Shown: positions 24,145-35,011 of the stretch, in pieces
Layout of the letters: each line of letters opens with the position of its first letter
Numbering within the stretch: position 1 is the stretch's first letter
Origin: Carnegiea gigantea
Lineage: Eukaryota > Streptophyta > Magnoliopsida > Caryophyllales > Cactaceae
Length of the DNA stretch: 64,000 nt
Assembly: GCA_029747015.1 (NCBI GenBank)
Contig: JAKOGI010000439.1
Coordinates: forward strand, 302,501 to 366,500
Direction: 5' to 3'
Position numbers and translations under genes: made by a program
The notes under the pieces: model-generated
What the model saw: only the letters and a program-made list of their open reading frames with translations
The model's database searches: none
Told to the model about the DNA's origin: nothing

Positions 24145-24420
24145 ATTGTTAGATTAGATACAATAAATAAAATAACAGAAATAAAACAGTTAGATTAGAT
24201 TAGATTAGGTTAGAAGGGATAGGAAAAATAGTTAGATTAGAAGGGATAGGGAAAATAGTTAGATTAGAGGGAAGAGGGAAGAGCAAAAATGAAATAGTTA
24301 GATTAGGAGGGATTGGAGAATGAAACAATAAAAATAAAAGGAAAGGGGTGGAGAATAAATAAATAAAATTGTTAGATTAGCGAGGAAGAAGGGAAAACAA
24401 TAAAAAGAATAAAAGTAATA
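24145..24420. repeat. Purine-rich GTTAGATTAG repeats replacing gag
   Basis: The word GTTAGATTAG or a variant recurs at least six times, between A/G-rich spacers such as AGGGATAGGGAAAA. It occupies the position where gag and protease should be. Confidence 0.75.
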
Positions 24421-24445
24421 GAAAAATTCAAAAATACTATTTGTT

Positions 24446-24463
24446 CCCCAGCAACGGCACTAA
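24446..24463 (-). promoter_or_regulatory. GB primer-binding site (tRNA-Asp type)
   Basis: The minus strand reads TAGTGCCGTTGCTGGGG a few bases inside the 5' LTR, close to TGGCGCCGTTGCCGGGG, the PBS typical of Athila/Tat elements. Confidence 0.8.
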
Positions 24464-24468
24464 AAACT

Positions 24469-26246
24469 TGATGTGGATTTTATGCTTAGTTCTAAAACCT
24501 TTTTTACTTGTAAGTGTACAAGTTAATTATAGACTAGTGAGTATAGGGATGTCAATCCCACGAGAAAGAATAATAATTTTGAATCTAGCATTTTCAATTA
24601 TAAAGAATATTCAATTGAGGAGTTCAATTATTGATGTGGATTAACGGAACAAAGGAACAGTAAATAAGTCAAGAGAGTGAAGAGAAATCAAATGAGAGAA
24701 AAATCTAAGATTTTGGATTTCACCTTTGATACAAAATTGATTTACTAATTTAAATGGGGGTTCAATTTGTCTATTGTTCAACCTAAGCTACAAGCACACT
24801 AGGCCATAAACTAAAAAGATGATTATAATTCTCAAATGAGATTATTTATCTAGTGGTTTAGCATGAACCATTCTTTCTAGACATAAGTAATCTAATTTCT
24901 AGTATAAATTATTCAATTTTAATAATTATAATTTTCAGCCCAATTGCATAATCATCATATTAGCCTACAAGGTCTAATATTTGTTTGAGATAGCAAATTA
25001 AATTAGTCTAATCAACATGAATAAACAATAGTGTTAAAATACATAAATAGACTAAGATCAAGTCTAAACTCAAAAATATGCAATTAAGGAGACAAAAATG
25101 ACCCCATAAAAAATTAGAAAAATAATATTCTTACCAAGGATCCATTTTAGTCCTAGAAATAAGTAGTTTAGCTGGCCATAGTTAGCAAAAACATCATTGA
25201 AGTTGGTATGTTTCTCTTCCTATGCCCAAACTTTAGTACTCAATTACACAAAAAATCAAGTGTAACATTTCAAAAGTCACTCACAAATGAGGTAAAAAGA
25301 GAAGAAAAAAATAGCTAATTACAAAAAGCTTATTTTTCTTCTAAACCGCTTAACCCAAATGATTTTGTCCTACAAAATACTCTATACTCTCTAAACAAAA
25401 TAGAAGATGGAAAATGGTGGATGAGTGCAACCTTGACCGCCTTTTTATAGGGCTTCTTAACCCTTAATTGCCTATAATTAAAGGGAGAGAATTAAGGTTA
25501 GGGATTAATTCTTCTAACAGTTTAATTGTTGGCTAGGCGTAAGAATAGACCTGGAGTTTATTTGCCAATCTGACTTAAGCATTTGACCTGGTCAATGCGG
25601 CATCCCAGAAAAATTAAACTAGCTAGAATTTGCTGAGGCTTTCAAGTAGCTTCCTCACTCAATTAGGCTCAGAAGAATGAATCAGAGCTGGCCCAAGCAA
25701 TGGAAATGAAGTCAAGAGCTACTAGGGGCTCAGTTGGGCCACACACGTAAGTAAGACAAGCCCATTTGTGGAAGTCTGGGAGGAAAGAGAGGCAGCGGAT
25801 GAAGGCTGTTGGGTGGGGTACCGGGCCTGGCCCACGCATGTGGGAAATAGAAGAGAAAGTGGATGGAGGCACTGATTGTTGGATCGAGTTCATAGGTTGG
25901 ACTAGAGCAAGCAGACCACCTGAAATAGGGCCGCACCGCTTGTCCTGATGCCTTTCCTACTTCCTTTTTGTCTTTCTTTTTTCTTGCTATTCGGCTAGGG
26001 CTGGCTGGTCTGCCTTGAGCCGTCAACAGGCCCAACACGGTGGATCTCTCGGCTTGAGTTTGGACTTTAGGCATCGCTCATGCAGGAAATCCGGGTAAAA
26101 TTGATCAATTCTGCCCAAATTCTTCTATATTTATTTCTATTTGAAAATCACATAAAACATGCATTATTTACTCATAAAAATATATTTCAAAGACTTAAAA
26201 GTAGGTAAAATAAAGGAGAAAATTATATATAAAATATAAATTATCA
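24469..26246 (-). repeat. GB 5' LTR
   Basis: 1778 bp from TGATGTGGATTTTATGC to AAATATAAATTATCA; partner of 18630-20475. Confidence 0.9.
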
Positions 26247-26251
26247 CTAGT
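26247..26251. repeat. Target-site duplication of GB (right copy)
   Basis: CTAGT, identical to 18625-18629. Confidence 0.9.
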
Positions 26252-26435
26252 CAAACTTTAATTTGGGTTGGATTGTAAATTTTGATGAAGACTTGTATGT
26301 TGCATGAAATCTACAAAAGTTCTATGCAATTAATTGAGTTAAGTTTGTAGGGAAACTTGACCCTTCATCCAAGATCTAACTTGTAATATAGTTTTCACAT
26401 ATGAGCGAAAAAATTCTCTTTTGGCCCTTTAGGGA

Positions 26436-26586
26436 CTAAATGTCCATTGGGGATGGAGACGAGGAGAAATTTCTTCCTTGCAACAAGAAATGAGGTGAGG
26501 ACGGGGGCGGAGAGTTCAGTGGAGACGGGGGTGGGGACGGGGATGGTTATATGTCCCCTGTCTCCAACCCGCCCCATTGCTATCCC
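26436..26586. repeat. GC-rich low-complexity repeat, right part
   Basis: GGGGATGGAGACGAGG, GGGGGTGGGGACGGGGATGG and CCCGCCCCATTGCTATCCC words. Same composition as 18200-18410, opposite side of GB. The identity of the parent repeat is unknown. Confidence 0.6.
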
Positions 26587-26985
26587 TACTAAATGTTTCT
26601 TAGAAGCTTCTAGAGTATTTTAAAATTTTAACATATAATAGCTATTGGACCGGCCATAAACCACTACTACACTACCATTAATATTCTTATTCATAATGTA
26701 GTTTGATTTTATAGGCTCTGAAGGAAGGCCCTCCAACAAAGGGATCGACAAAAAGAGCATTAGCTTAGGAGTTCTACAATAGAGATTCAGGACTAATGGC
26801 GATGTCATATGTGACATCAAGTTTCCTGGAGCACCTGAAGTAATAGAAGATGATACTATATGCTTAACTTTCTATCCTGCTAATCCCACATGCATAAATT
26901 ACTAACCATGCAACCCATTTTTTTTTTTAAAAAAACTAAGCACACGCAATAAAAATCCAAAAGGCTTTTTTCCTCTCCTAAAACA
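26587..26985. other. Unassigned sequence before C3
   Basis: No recognisable gene. A short frame near 26717-26838 (GPPTKGSTKRALA, then one stop, then EFYNRDSGLMAMSYVTS) follows a TTTTATAG that could be a splice acceptor. It is too short to identify. Confidence 0.3.
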
Positions 26986-26990
26986 GCAGC
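26986..26990. repeat. Target-site duplication of C3 (left copy, one mismatch)
   Basis: GCAGC here against ACAGC at 57012-57016; 4 of 5 match, consistent with one transition since insertion. Confidence 0.7.
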
Positions 26991-27879
26991 TGAAAACTTA
27001 AAGGCTATTAAATCACCCTAGAGGAAAGTGAATAGAGTGATGATTAACGTCGCAAATTAATCAAAATAAAAGAGTCTTTCGATAATGGGTTACTGGGGAT
27101 GCCGAAAAGATAAAGGTGGACAAAATACGAATATTTTTTATGAGGTTGGCCTCAATCAGGCTTAGACCCGCCTAGAGTTTCCTAACTCTAGGATTAACTC
27201 AATTTTATTAGGAGGGATAGTTCAACTCTAGAGTACACCTACTCTAAGTTCCAAGTCACAAGTTGACATTATCAACAAGGCTTGGTAGATTTGACCGCTC
27301 AGCTCTATAATCCCACCCAATTACAACTTTGAATAATACAACTCAAATGAATGAATAACATATTAAGGCTCCAGGTATGCAAGTAAGTATTGTCATTTGT
27401 GCTCATTCTTGTTGTCTTCTTCGGCCACAAATGCCTCTTAATTTATGGATAAATGATGTTGGAGATGTTAAAAGATTATTAGAAACGTGACTGTTGCATC
27501 AAAAAAGGAATGTGATCTTCAATATCATTTCAAAGCCTTGAAGTCCATCTTTCAAGCCCTTACATTCTGCAATTTTGCACAATGTTTATCACCTTGATTT
27601 TCAATGGCTACTTGCCTTATTTTAGCTGAGGATCTTGCTAAGCAGATTATCTAGAGCCTAATTTTTAGCAATAACAATCTTTCAAAATACAAGCTCAAAA
27701 GATGTTATCATAATTAGGCAAATCTTGACATTGACATATACAGAATTATAGTCCCATATTATTAGCAATTCCAAGATAATAAGCATATAAGTAGTTAAGA
27801 TTCCAAAACAATCAACATGATTTAATTAAATTAAAATTTATCTTTCATTCAAAATTCAAGTAAGAGTTTTAGGGAGTCA
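26991..27879 (-). repeat. C3 3' LTR
   Basis: 889 bp from TGAAAACTTAAAGGC to TAGGGAGTCA, aligning throughout with 56153-57011 (shared landmarks TAACTCTAGGATTAA and GCTTGGTAGATTTGACC). Confidence 0.92.
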
Positions 27880-27903
27880 ATAATCTACCCCCTTTTGATG
27901 AAA
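27880..27903 (-). promoter_or_regulatory. C3 polypurine tract
   Basis: The minus strand reads CATCAAAAGGGGGTAGATTAT directly before the LTR start TGACTCCC, the Sirevirus PPT form. A weaker copy (GTCAAAGGAGGAGAAC) occurs near 28316-28332. Confidence 0.8.
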
Positions 27904-28599
27904 GACAATATTTTTAGTTTAATTAATCAGGAGCAAATAAACCAAAAGGAATGAGATCATCCTTCCCAAAATAAATGATTTTTAGCACTTACCAGTACCA
28001 GGAGAATTAATTTGTAATATTTGTAAACGTACCACAATTGAGTATAGTACTGTCAACTTTAACTATGAGCTATCATATGTCAAGCTTATCACACTTTGTA
28101 CCAACAGTTCTTGTCCATATCATAAGCTTACCATAATATAGATCAATGGAACAAATATATAACATCTTCAATTAACTGGGCCAAGTAAACATGAATAGCC
28201 ATACATGACACTTACCACAAGTCAAAAAACACTAGCCAAACCTTACCAAGTGGTTACATCATTGGACTTTTTGCACTGCTTTCCAAAATACAATGTCCAA
28301 AATACTAGGACTGTTCTCCTCCTTTGACTTTCATCAAAAATAAGGGGGTGTAACAAAATTCAATGTCAGTTATACACATGACATTTTCAAGCATCATAAA
28401 AAGCTGAAAACAGAAAACTAAAATGCAAGTGAAACACTAGCAAAAGTGTGACACAGAGGAGGTTAAGTGAACGTGCTAATCCACAGATTGAGTTGTGTGT
28501 ACCAAATCTGTCATCTGAAATGGGACATCGAGCTAGGCACCACAATGGCTAAGGCTAGTTAAACGAATCCATGCATCAATTTTCTTGTTCATTAACCCC

Positions 28600-29830
28600 A
28601 TTTATAATTGAATGTGATCAAGCTGATTTCAGATATTAGCATAGTCCTCTTTTAATCTAGCAAGAGCTGTAGCAAGATTATGAGAAGAAGGATTATCGGG
28701 AAGGGAAACCTTAAGAGCAATAGCTTCTTCGAGGGTTAATTCAGTGACATGCTCCCACCCTTGGGATTCTGTTTTGTAGAACCGGAGGGTTTTAAGGGAC
28801 TGGGCATAACTGACAGGCACTGGCTGAGTGATGCATTCCTCAGGTTCTAAGGCACCTTAAAATGATTAAAGATGTGAGTGAGGAGGTTTCCATATGGTAG
28901 GGGTGAGGTACGACTCACACTAGCTACTTGATACGTATATTTGAGAATGATCAAGGCACAATTAACTGAATAACCATTTAGGAGATGGTAGATTGCTTCA
29001 AGAGCAAGCTCATTAGAGGCTTCTTTCGAATGGTCTTTGGGATAGAAGATGTGAACAAAAATATAGTGCAACAAATGGGGTTCCGTGAATAGGACATTGT
29101 ATGGGGGTGCTTTACTTCGGCATTTGTAGTCAGCAATTTTGTGAGGGCAAGTGAACTAGAGGCAGACATCTTTGGCTCATTTGCGGGTCAGATTAGGGGG
29201 CAATGTCACTGAATTTAAGGCTAAAAATGGATTTGAGAACAATGCAACTGAGAGTGATGGTGATAGATTTCATAAAGCTCACGAAAAACATGCATTTAGG
29301 AGTAGATATTGTCTCTAAATTGGCATAAAATAAACAAACAAGTCTTGAGTACATAATTTCACCCAAATTAAGAAATCCCAAACAATTATCCTTAAGTGAT
29401 TTTTTAAAGAACCTAAATTGCTCAAAAGTAAAGAATGGAACTTCTAACTTTTCATTAACAGATATAGATTTATTACGAAAGCATCCAAAGCATTATTGGC
29501 CAGTAAGAATAGGAGTCCTATCACATGGAATGGAGTTAAGACACTGATTGTGGTTCAGAGGAGGTTGTGAAGAGGAACCCTGACCTTGCTCATGGTGGGA
29601 GGAGGCAGGGAATGGCTATGTGGATGACAACTGGTCGAAGCCATGGCTAGAGGTCTTGAAACAAGGGTTGCATGTGTGCTTAGCGAGGCTGGTGGCAATA
29701 TGACTGGACCAGTGCTTGGTCTGAGTAGAGACAGCCAGTGTCTGAGCTTTGGAGGCTCGATTGGTGTGAATGATGGATTTCCCACCTCGAGTAGTAGCCA
29801 TAGGTGGTGATTTAAAGGCAAGGAAGTGTA
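28600..29830 (-). pseudogene. C3 third ORF, same family as in S1
   Basis: Broken ORF between pol and the 3' LTR, in sense with the element. A likely N-terminus is the ATG at 29801 (MATTRGGKSIIHTNRASKAQ). Later pieces are GFLNLGEIMYSRLVCLFYAN (29193-29381), HYIFVHIFYPKDHSKEAS and PYGNLLTHIFNHFKVP (28847-29074), and an acidic helical piece (ELTLEEAIALKVSLPDN, 28629-28820). The part around IFYPKD...YGNLLTHIFNHF lines up with IRNIIPRD...YGFLLTKVFEHF of S1, so both elements carry the same protein type, which I associate with the 'putative plant transposon protein' domain. The frame is broken several times; function is unknown. Confidence 0.65.
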
Positions 29831-30589
29831 ATGTTTAGGTTCAAGAGTGACGATTTGTGGGTTGGGGTTTCAAGAACCCTAACTGAGTTGATTGTGGGGG
29901 GGGGGTGACCTAAAATTTGAGAGGTGTGGAGGGAAATAGGGAGGTAAGAGAGTCAGAAAGAGAGTTGTGAAAGAGACATAAGCTCACAGGCACTGCTCGG
30001 CCATGGCGGCTGAGCATAAGAAGAGGGAGAGGAGAGGGGAGGTTGAAGAAGAAGGGCATCGAGCTGAAGGAGAAGAGAGAGAGATATGGTTGACTTGGGA
30101 TTAATTATGAGTGTTTAAAAAAAAAAACTATGTCTATTATCACAAGATCCTAAAAAATTTTCAATTACAAATACATCAGTAATGTTTGAAGGATTTTTAT
30201 AAGAAAAAGGAAGGTTAAATATAATTTCCTAATTTTGCAAAATCCTAAAAATTTAAAATTTTGGTTAAGACACAAAAAAAATTATATAAGAGATTTTGGG
30301 ATATTTTTCCGCGTGCCTAAAGAGGAAGAAATTAAATCATATTTGAATAACCTTCCTTTGCGGTGAATTATTTTATTTATTTTTATAGATAATTTATGGT
30401 CAAGTCCTTGAAATGAGAAGTTCAAGCCCTTGACTTAGCCACAGCAAAAGTCTCCAGTTTCTACCTACAATTCAAGACCTTGAAATGTGCTTTAAGGCCT
30501 TGAATTTTTCGACAGTGAACAGATAGCATATTATTTTAGCCTACAAGAACTCAAGAACATAATTAGTACTTAGAGGGATCCTCCTCAAT
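29831..30589. other. C3 spacer between pol and third ORF
   Basis: Noncoding: A/G-rich stretch at about 29900-30110, then AT-rich sequence with short A runs. Nothing recognised. Confidence 0.4.
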
Positions 30590-31921
30590 TTATGCATCAA
30601 TATAAATCATCCCAATTTCTTGACGGATATAATTGAATTGTTCCTCTCTTAGAGGTTTAGTGAAAATATCAACAAGTTGAGAATTTGTTGAGGCAAATTC
30701 TAAGGAGACATCACTTTTTTCAACTGATTTCGAATGAAGTGATGACGTACGTCAATGTGCTTTGTTTGAGAGTGTTGAACTAGATTTTTTATGATGTTAA
30801 TGGCACTCGTGTTGTCAGAACGGATAGGAACATTCTTGAGATGAATTCCTAAGTCGTGCAATTGTTGCATAATCCATAGGAGTTTGGTGCAACATGCTCA
30901 TGTGGCATTGTGCTCAGCTTCTACCGTTGATAATGCCACTGGAGTTTGCTTCTTGGAGTGCCATGAAATAAGTGATAGACACAAGAGATTGATGAGCTCT
31001 CGATGTGCTCTTTCTATCTACCTTATATCTTGCATAATCAGCATTAGAATATCCAATAAGAAAGAAATCTCCCACTTTAGTGCACCAAAGTCTGGAATTT
31101 TTTATACTCACCAAATTTCTAAAGAGACATTTTACGGTGGTAAGATGGGATTCTTTGGGAGATGATAGAAAACGAGCACACAAGCATATACTAAATATAA
31201 TATCCGGACGACTGGCAGTTAAATACAACATGCAACCAATCATATCACAATATGTTTTCTCCTTTACCAGCTTACCATCATGGTCTTGATCAACTTTTGC
31301 ACTTGATGCTATGGGAGTACTAGCATGTTTAGCATTGTCCATTTTGTACTTCTTTAATAACTCACTTACATACTTACCTTAACTTACCAAAATACCTTCT
31401 TTGAGTTGTTTGATTTGTAGACCAACAAAGAACGTGAGTTCTCCTACCATGCTTATCTTGATTTCCCTACTCATGGGGTTAGAAAATTCCTTACATAGAG
31501 AATTGTTAGTAGCTCTAAAAAGTATATCATCAACATAAACTTGTATGATGATAGAATCCTCCCCCTTGTTTTTTATAAAAAGTGTTTCGTCAACTTGACC
31601 ATGTCTAAAAGCATTTTCAAGAAAGAATTTACTCAGTCGCTCGTACCATGCCCGAGGAGCTTGTTTCAAACTATAAATGGTCTTTGAAGTTTCAACCCAT
31701 GATTAGGAAGATCGGGATTCTTAAAACCGAGGGCTTGTTCAACGTGAACTTCTTCTTGTAAGAAACCATTCAAGAAGGTACGTTTAACATCCGTTTGAAA
31801 AAGTTTAATGCCTATGTATGATGCAAACGCTAAGAGAATATGAATAGTTTCTAAGCGTGTTACGAGGGCAAAAAGTCTCATCAAAGACTATACCCTCTTC
31901 TTGGTTATACCCTTTAACAAC
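30590..31921 (-). pseudogene. C3 pol: RT (C-terminal part) and RNase H
   Basis: Part of C3 pol to the left of A1. RT: KLFQTDVKRTFLNGFLQEEV (31666-31884), then [20 protein letters not shown] and the intact polymerase box QVYVDDILFRA (31379-31669). RNase H is at 30914-31342 (YLTASRPDIIFSICLCARF, DYARYKVDRKSTS), with the end VDIFTKPLREEQF near 30620-30680 and TAA at 30590-30592. Frameshifts separate the pieces. A1 interrupts the RT right after the KGYNQEEG motif; the missing N-terminal part resumes at 37823. Confidence 0.88.
31917..31921. repeat. Target-site duplication of A1 (left, decayed)
   Basis: ACAAC here, GCAAT at 37818-37822. Assuming the original was ACAAT (one transition in each copy), excision of A1 restores the C3 RT frame RLIVKGYN exactly, which supports the assignment. 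Confidence 0.75.
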
Positions 31922-33167
31922 TGTTCAGGCTCAAAATGTGCGAATCTTGTACTCCCACACTATTTAGATTTAGCTCATAATAATTGTTAGATTTGTTATT
32001 TGTTAGTATGTTTTTGATGTTTGTCGGTAATAAACAGAATTGCTCAAACGATGGAATGGGTGTGAAAATGCACTGACAGATGGTCGTGTTAACCCAAGTT
32101 TACCCTAGCGGATAACCCGAGATAACCATGGAGCAAACATGAGATGGCAAGCACGGCAATGCCAGGAAAAACAAGGAAGAAGAAGAGGGTAGAGGTTGGC
32201 ATGGGGTGCCCATGCCACCCCCATATTTTCCCTTGCTTCATTTGCTAGCTTTTACAGATTTGGCACAGTCTGCCCGTGCCACTGGGCATAACCATGACAA
32301 ACTTGTTGCCTCAGGATCTATTTAAAGCTCCTTTCCCCAATTGTTTCGAGCAATTTTTAGGTTTTAGGAATAGGGTTTAACAAGGGTTTAGGAGAGATTA
32401 GTGTAGATTTTTACTTTTATTGTAGCCACAATTGAAGAGGAATGAAGTTTTGATGCAAGTAGATGCCTTTCTCTCTCTTTAATCTTCATTTTCATTCAAG
32501 TTCTTGCTTTGTTGACTTTGATTTACTAGTTTAATGCTTAAATATACATGCTTTTGTTTATTATTGATTTGAAATTGGTGCCTCTAATCCGAATCATCTT
32601 TCTATTATGTTGTTTACTCTTAATCTCTTATTCTCTTTCTCCAAGCATGCAAATTTCAAGCTCCATCTTAGGGTTTGAAAACCCTCTTTTATAAGTTTGA
32701 GTTGTTGGCCCTCAATGGTTTAGATTAATAGTAGCAGAGTTAGATCAATGAAAATAAGTAGAGAGTCTACCTCCAATCATCATTCACTTGCTCCGACAAT
32801 GGAAGCCAACCTCCATTGTTGGATTTTCAAGCCTTTAAGGTAATTCTCTTTCTCTCTCTCTCTTTTTTTAATTAGTAAATTTAATGTTAGTTAATTACAT
32901 TCGTTGCTAGCTATTGTTAGTTAATATTTAATGTTAGTTAATTACATTCGTTGCTAGCTATTGTTAGTTAATATGATGCTTGAGGTTGAGTTAGTTAATT
33001 ATGCTTGTTTTAGCTTTATTTAATTAATCACGTTTAAATTATATTTTATGAGTAATTAGTTTTGTTAATTATACTTAACAATGCAAAAATAATTGGTGAC
33101 CTGATTTCCACACCGACCCAGAGGACGATAAAATTCTTTCGCCTACGCACCAAAAATACCACCAACA
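31922..33167 (+). repeat. A1 5' LTR
   Basis: 1246 bp from TGTTCAGGCTCAAAATGTG to CCACCAACA. Contains a hairpin word GGCATGGGGTGCCCATGCC (32198-32216) and a 47-bp tandem duplication (32882-32975) that is absent from the 3' LTR. Confidence 0.92.
32882..32975. repeat. 47-bp tandem duplication in A1 5' LTR
   Basis: Two copies of a unit beginning TAATGTTAGTTAATTACATT. It explains the 47-bp length difference between the two A1 LTRs, so it arose after insertion. Confidence 0.9.
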
Positions 33168-33188
33168 AATCGGCGCCGTTGCCGGCGA
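33168..33188 (+). promoter_or_regulatory. A1 primer-binding site (tRNA-Asp type)
   Basis: TCGGCGCCGTTGCCGGCGA two bases after the 5' LTR; close to TGGCGCCGTTGCCGGGGA, the PBS typical of Athila/Tat. Confidence 0.85.
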
Positions 33189-33399
33189 CAGTGGCGTGAA
33201 ATTAAGTCACTTCTTGTAAATATGCCCCCTTTAGTTCATTGTGTGCCAGTGTAGTCTCTTTTATTTTTTCTTTATTTTTCCTCTTGAGTTATAGAGTAGC
33301 TACTTATTTGGATGACATTGAAAAGCACAAAAAAAATAGAAAATGTGAAAAATCCCAAAAAATTTAAAAAATTAAAAACCCAAAAAGTTGTGGCTCATT

Positions 33400-34363
33400 G
33401 AATGTTAATGATGAGCTTAGGAATTTTGAGGAAACAAATGTTATTAATGTTGAGCCCAAGTCTACTGAACTTGATTAGCCCATTCTTGAAAGAGTAAAAC
33501 CTGATCCACCACGCTCATTGAGGGATCACTTTTATCCTCCCCGAGCTTCCCCGCAATCATGTTTTAACCTCTCCCCTATCCTAAGGATGTGATGTTTGAG
33601 CTTAATCTAGATTATGTTGGCATGCTTCCTAAATTTACGGGCTTTAAAGATCCTTATTTGTTCATTCGTGCGTTTGAGGAGGTGTGCTCATTGATTCACA
33701 TGCCTAGGGTACCCAATGATGTTGTAAGGATGAAATTCATTCCCTTTGCTCTCAAAGATGATGCTAAGAGGTGGATGTATGGTCTTCAGGTTGGTTCTAT
33801 TAAATCTTAGAACTCCTTTGTTTATATCTTCCTTAAGAGGTACTTCCCTACTAGCAAGACCATTAGTTTAGGAATGAAATCCTCTTCTTTGTCTAACTTG
33901 ACTATGAACTTTTCTGCACATACGTGAGTAGATTCAAGGCGTTTCTCACTCAATTTCCTCTTTAAAGAAGTGGAATTTGTGTCAAATAGCTTATGAGAGT
34001 TTGGATGTAAGTACTAGGACAATGGTTGAATCCATACATGGAGGAGAGTTTCTTTGTAGAAATGCTAATGAGGATTGGGACTTTCTTGAGGATTTAAGTG
34101 ATAAGACATATAAGTGGGAGACAATTAGGGAAGCCCCTAGTATTACATCTAAGAATTTTATAGATAATGAGGGCAAGCTACCTAATGCCTTCATTTCTTT
34201 GGAGGATACTATGCTTCATTGTGAACATCAACTTGAAGTTCCTATATTTCAACCTCCTCAACCTCATGATCACATTCCTCTCTCTTATTCTTATGATTTT
34301 CTCTTAGACTATAGTGTTAGCTCATGCTCTCACCCTCTAGTCAAATGTCTTTTGAGGGAGTAA
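33400..34363 (+). pseudogene. A1 Gag remnant
   Basis: Gypsy-type gag (Retrotrans_gag family). An N-terminal PRSLRDHFYPPRASPQSCF is followed by the core at 33589-33810 (GMLPKFTGFKDPYLFIRAFE, VVRMKFIPFALKDDAKRWMY). A TAG at 33808 replaces the expected Trp (KS-stop-NSF), and the core continues with FLKRYFPTSKTI before frameshifts. The C-terminal piece at 33977-34363 (STRTMVESIHGGEF, DWDFLEDLSDKTYKWETI) is in another frame. No zinc knuckle is visible. It would form the particle shell if intact. Confidence 0.82.
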
Positions 34364-35011
34364 GTGATCCTTTATTACATCCCCTAGTAATCAACCCTTA
34401 TCTTAAGACTAAGGATACTCTTGGGAGTGATATGGTTTTTGATGGTGCAGCTTCACTTTTAGCACCCTTGAGAGAGAACAATAAGAGTGAGAAACTAGTG
34501 ATTAAGGCTAGTTGTGAGTTTGAGCATGACATAATTGTGGTTTCCAAGGATATTTTTATTGAGGAAAAGTATTCGCTTGAGGAGACCCATTTGTAGGATT
34601 GTCATGTTGAGGAATGTGTTGAGGCCATTTCCCATGGTTTGGAACTTGTTGATCTAGTCTCTATTAAGTGTCCTCTTAAGTCCATTCCCATTTCTATTGT
34701 TTTGCCCCCATTATCACTGTGTCACTCTTCTATGGATCCTTCAATGTCCACCTCCCTAGAGTCCGAGACTTATATGATTTATGCTCCTAATTTAGACCAG
34801 ACTCCTGGGCTTGATGTGACTATAGGACTTGAGGATTAGGTAGAGGATTTAGGATTCATGCCTAGTTTATGCATTCATGCTTCTTGTAAGACTTCTACGC
34901 CCTTATCCTCTACATTGAGTGATGTTGGACATGTCTCCTATAATTGGGCCCGAAGCTCTGATAAGCTCAAGAGAGCTCTCACTTCTATTTTGGTGATATG
35001 CTTTGATTAGA
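34324..35011 (+). pseudogene. A1 second ORF, unrecognised
   Basis: About 230 codons in a single frame after gag, broken only by stops at 34594-34596 and 34837-34839. Visible pieces: SFEGVSDPLLHPLVINPYLK, KLVIKASCEFEHDIIVVSKD, VSIKCPLKSIPISIVLPPLS, KLKRALTSILVICFD. No motif of protease, RT or integrase and no family I recognise. The single frame over about 690 bp suggests it was coding when the element was active. It overlaps the end of gag slightly. Confidence 0.45.

Larger units (their letters stand above)
18630..26246 (-). mobile_element. GB: Tat/Athila-like Ty3/gypsy element, gag lost
   Basis: Minus-strand element with paired LTRs (18630-20475 and 24469-26246), perfect TSD CTAGT and a tRNA-Asp-type PBS (TGCCGTTGCTGGGGA). 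Inside, only partial RT, RNase H and integrase remain, in gypsy order (RT-RNase H-integrase). Gag and protease are gone: the RT remnant near 24130 is followed within about 300 bp of purine-rich repeats by the PBS. LTR divergence is clearly higher than in S1. Confidence 0.9.
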
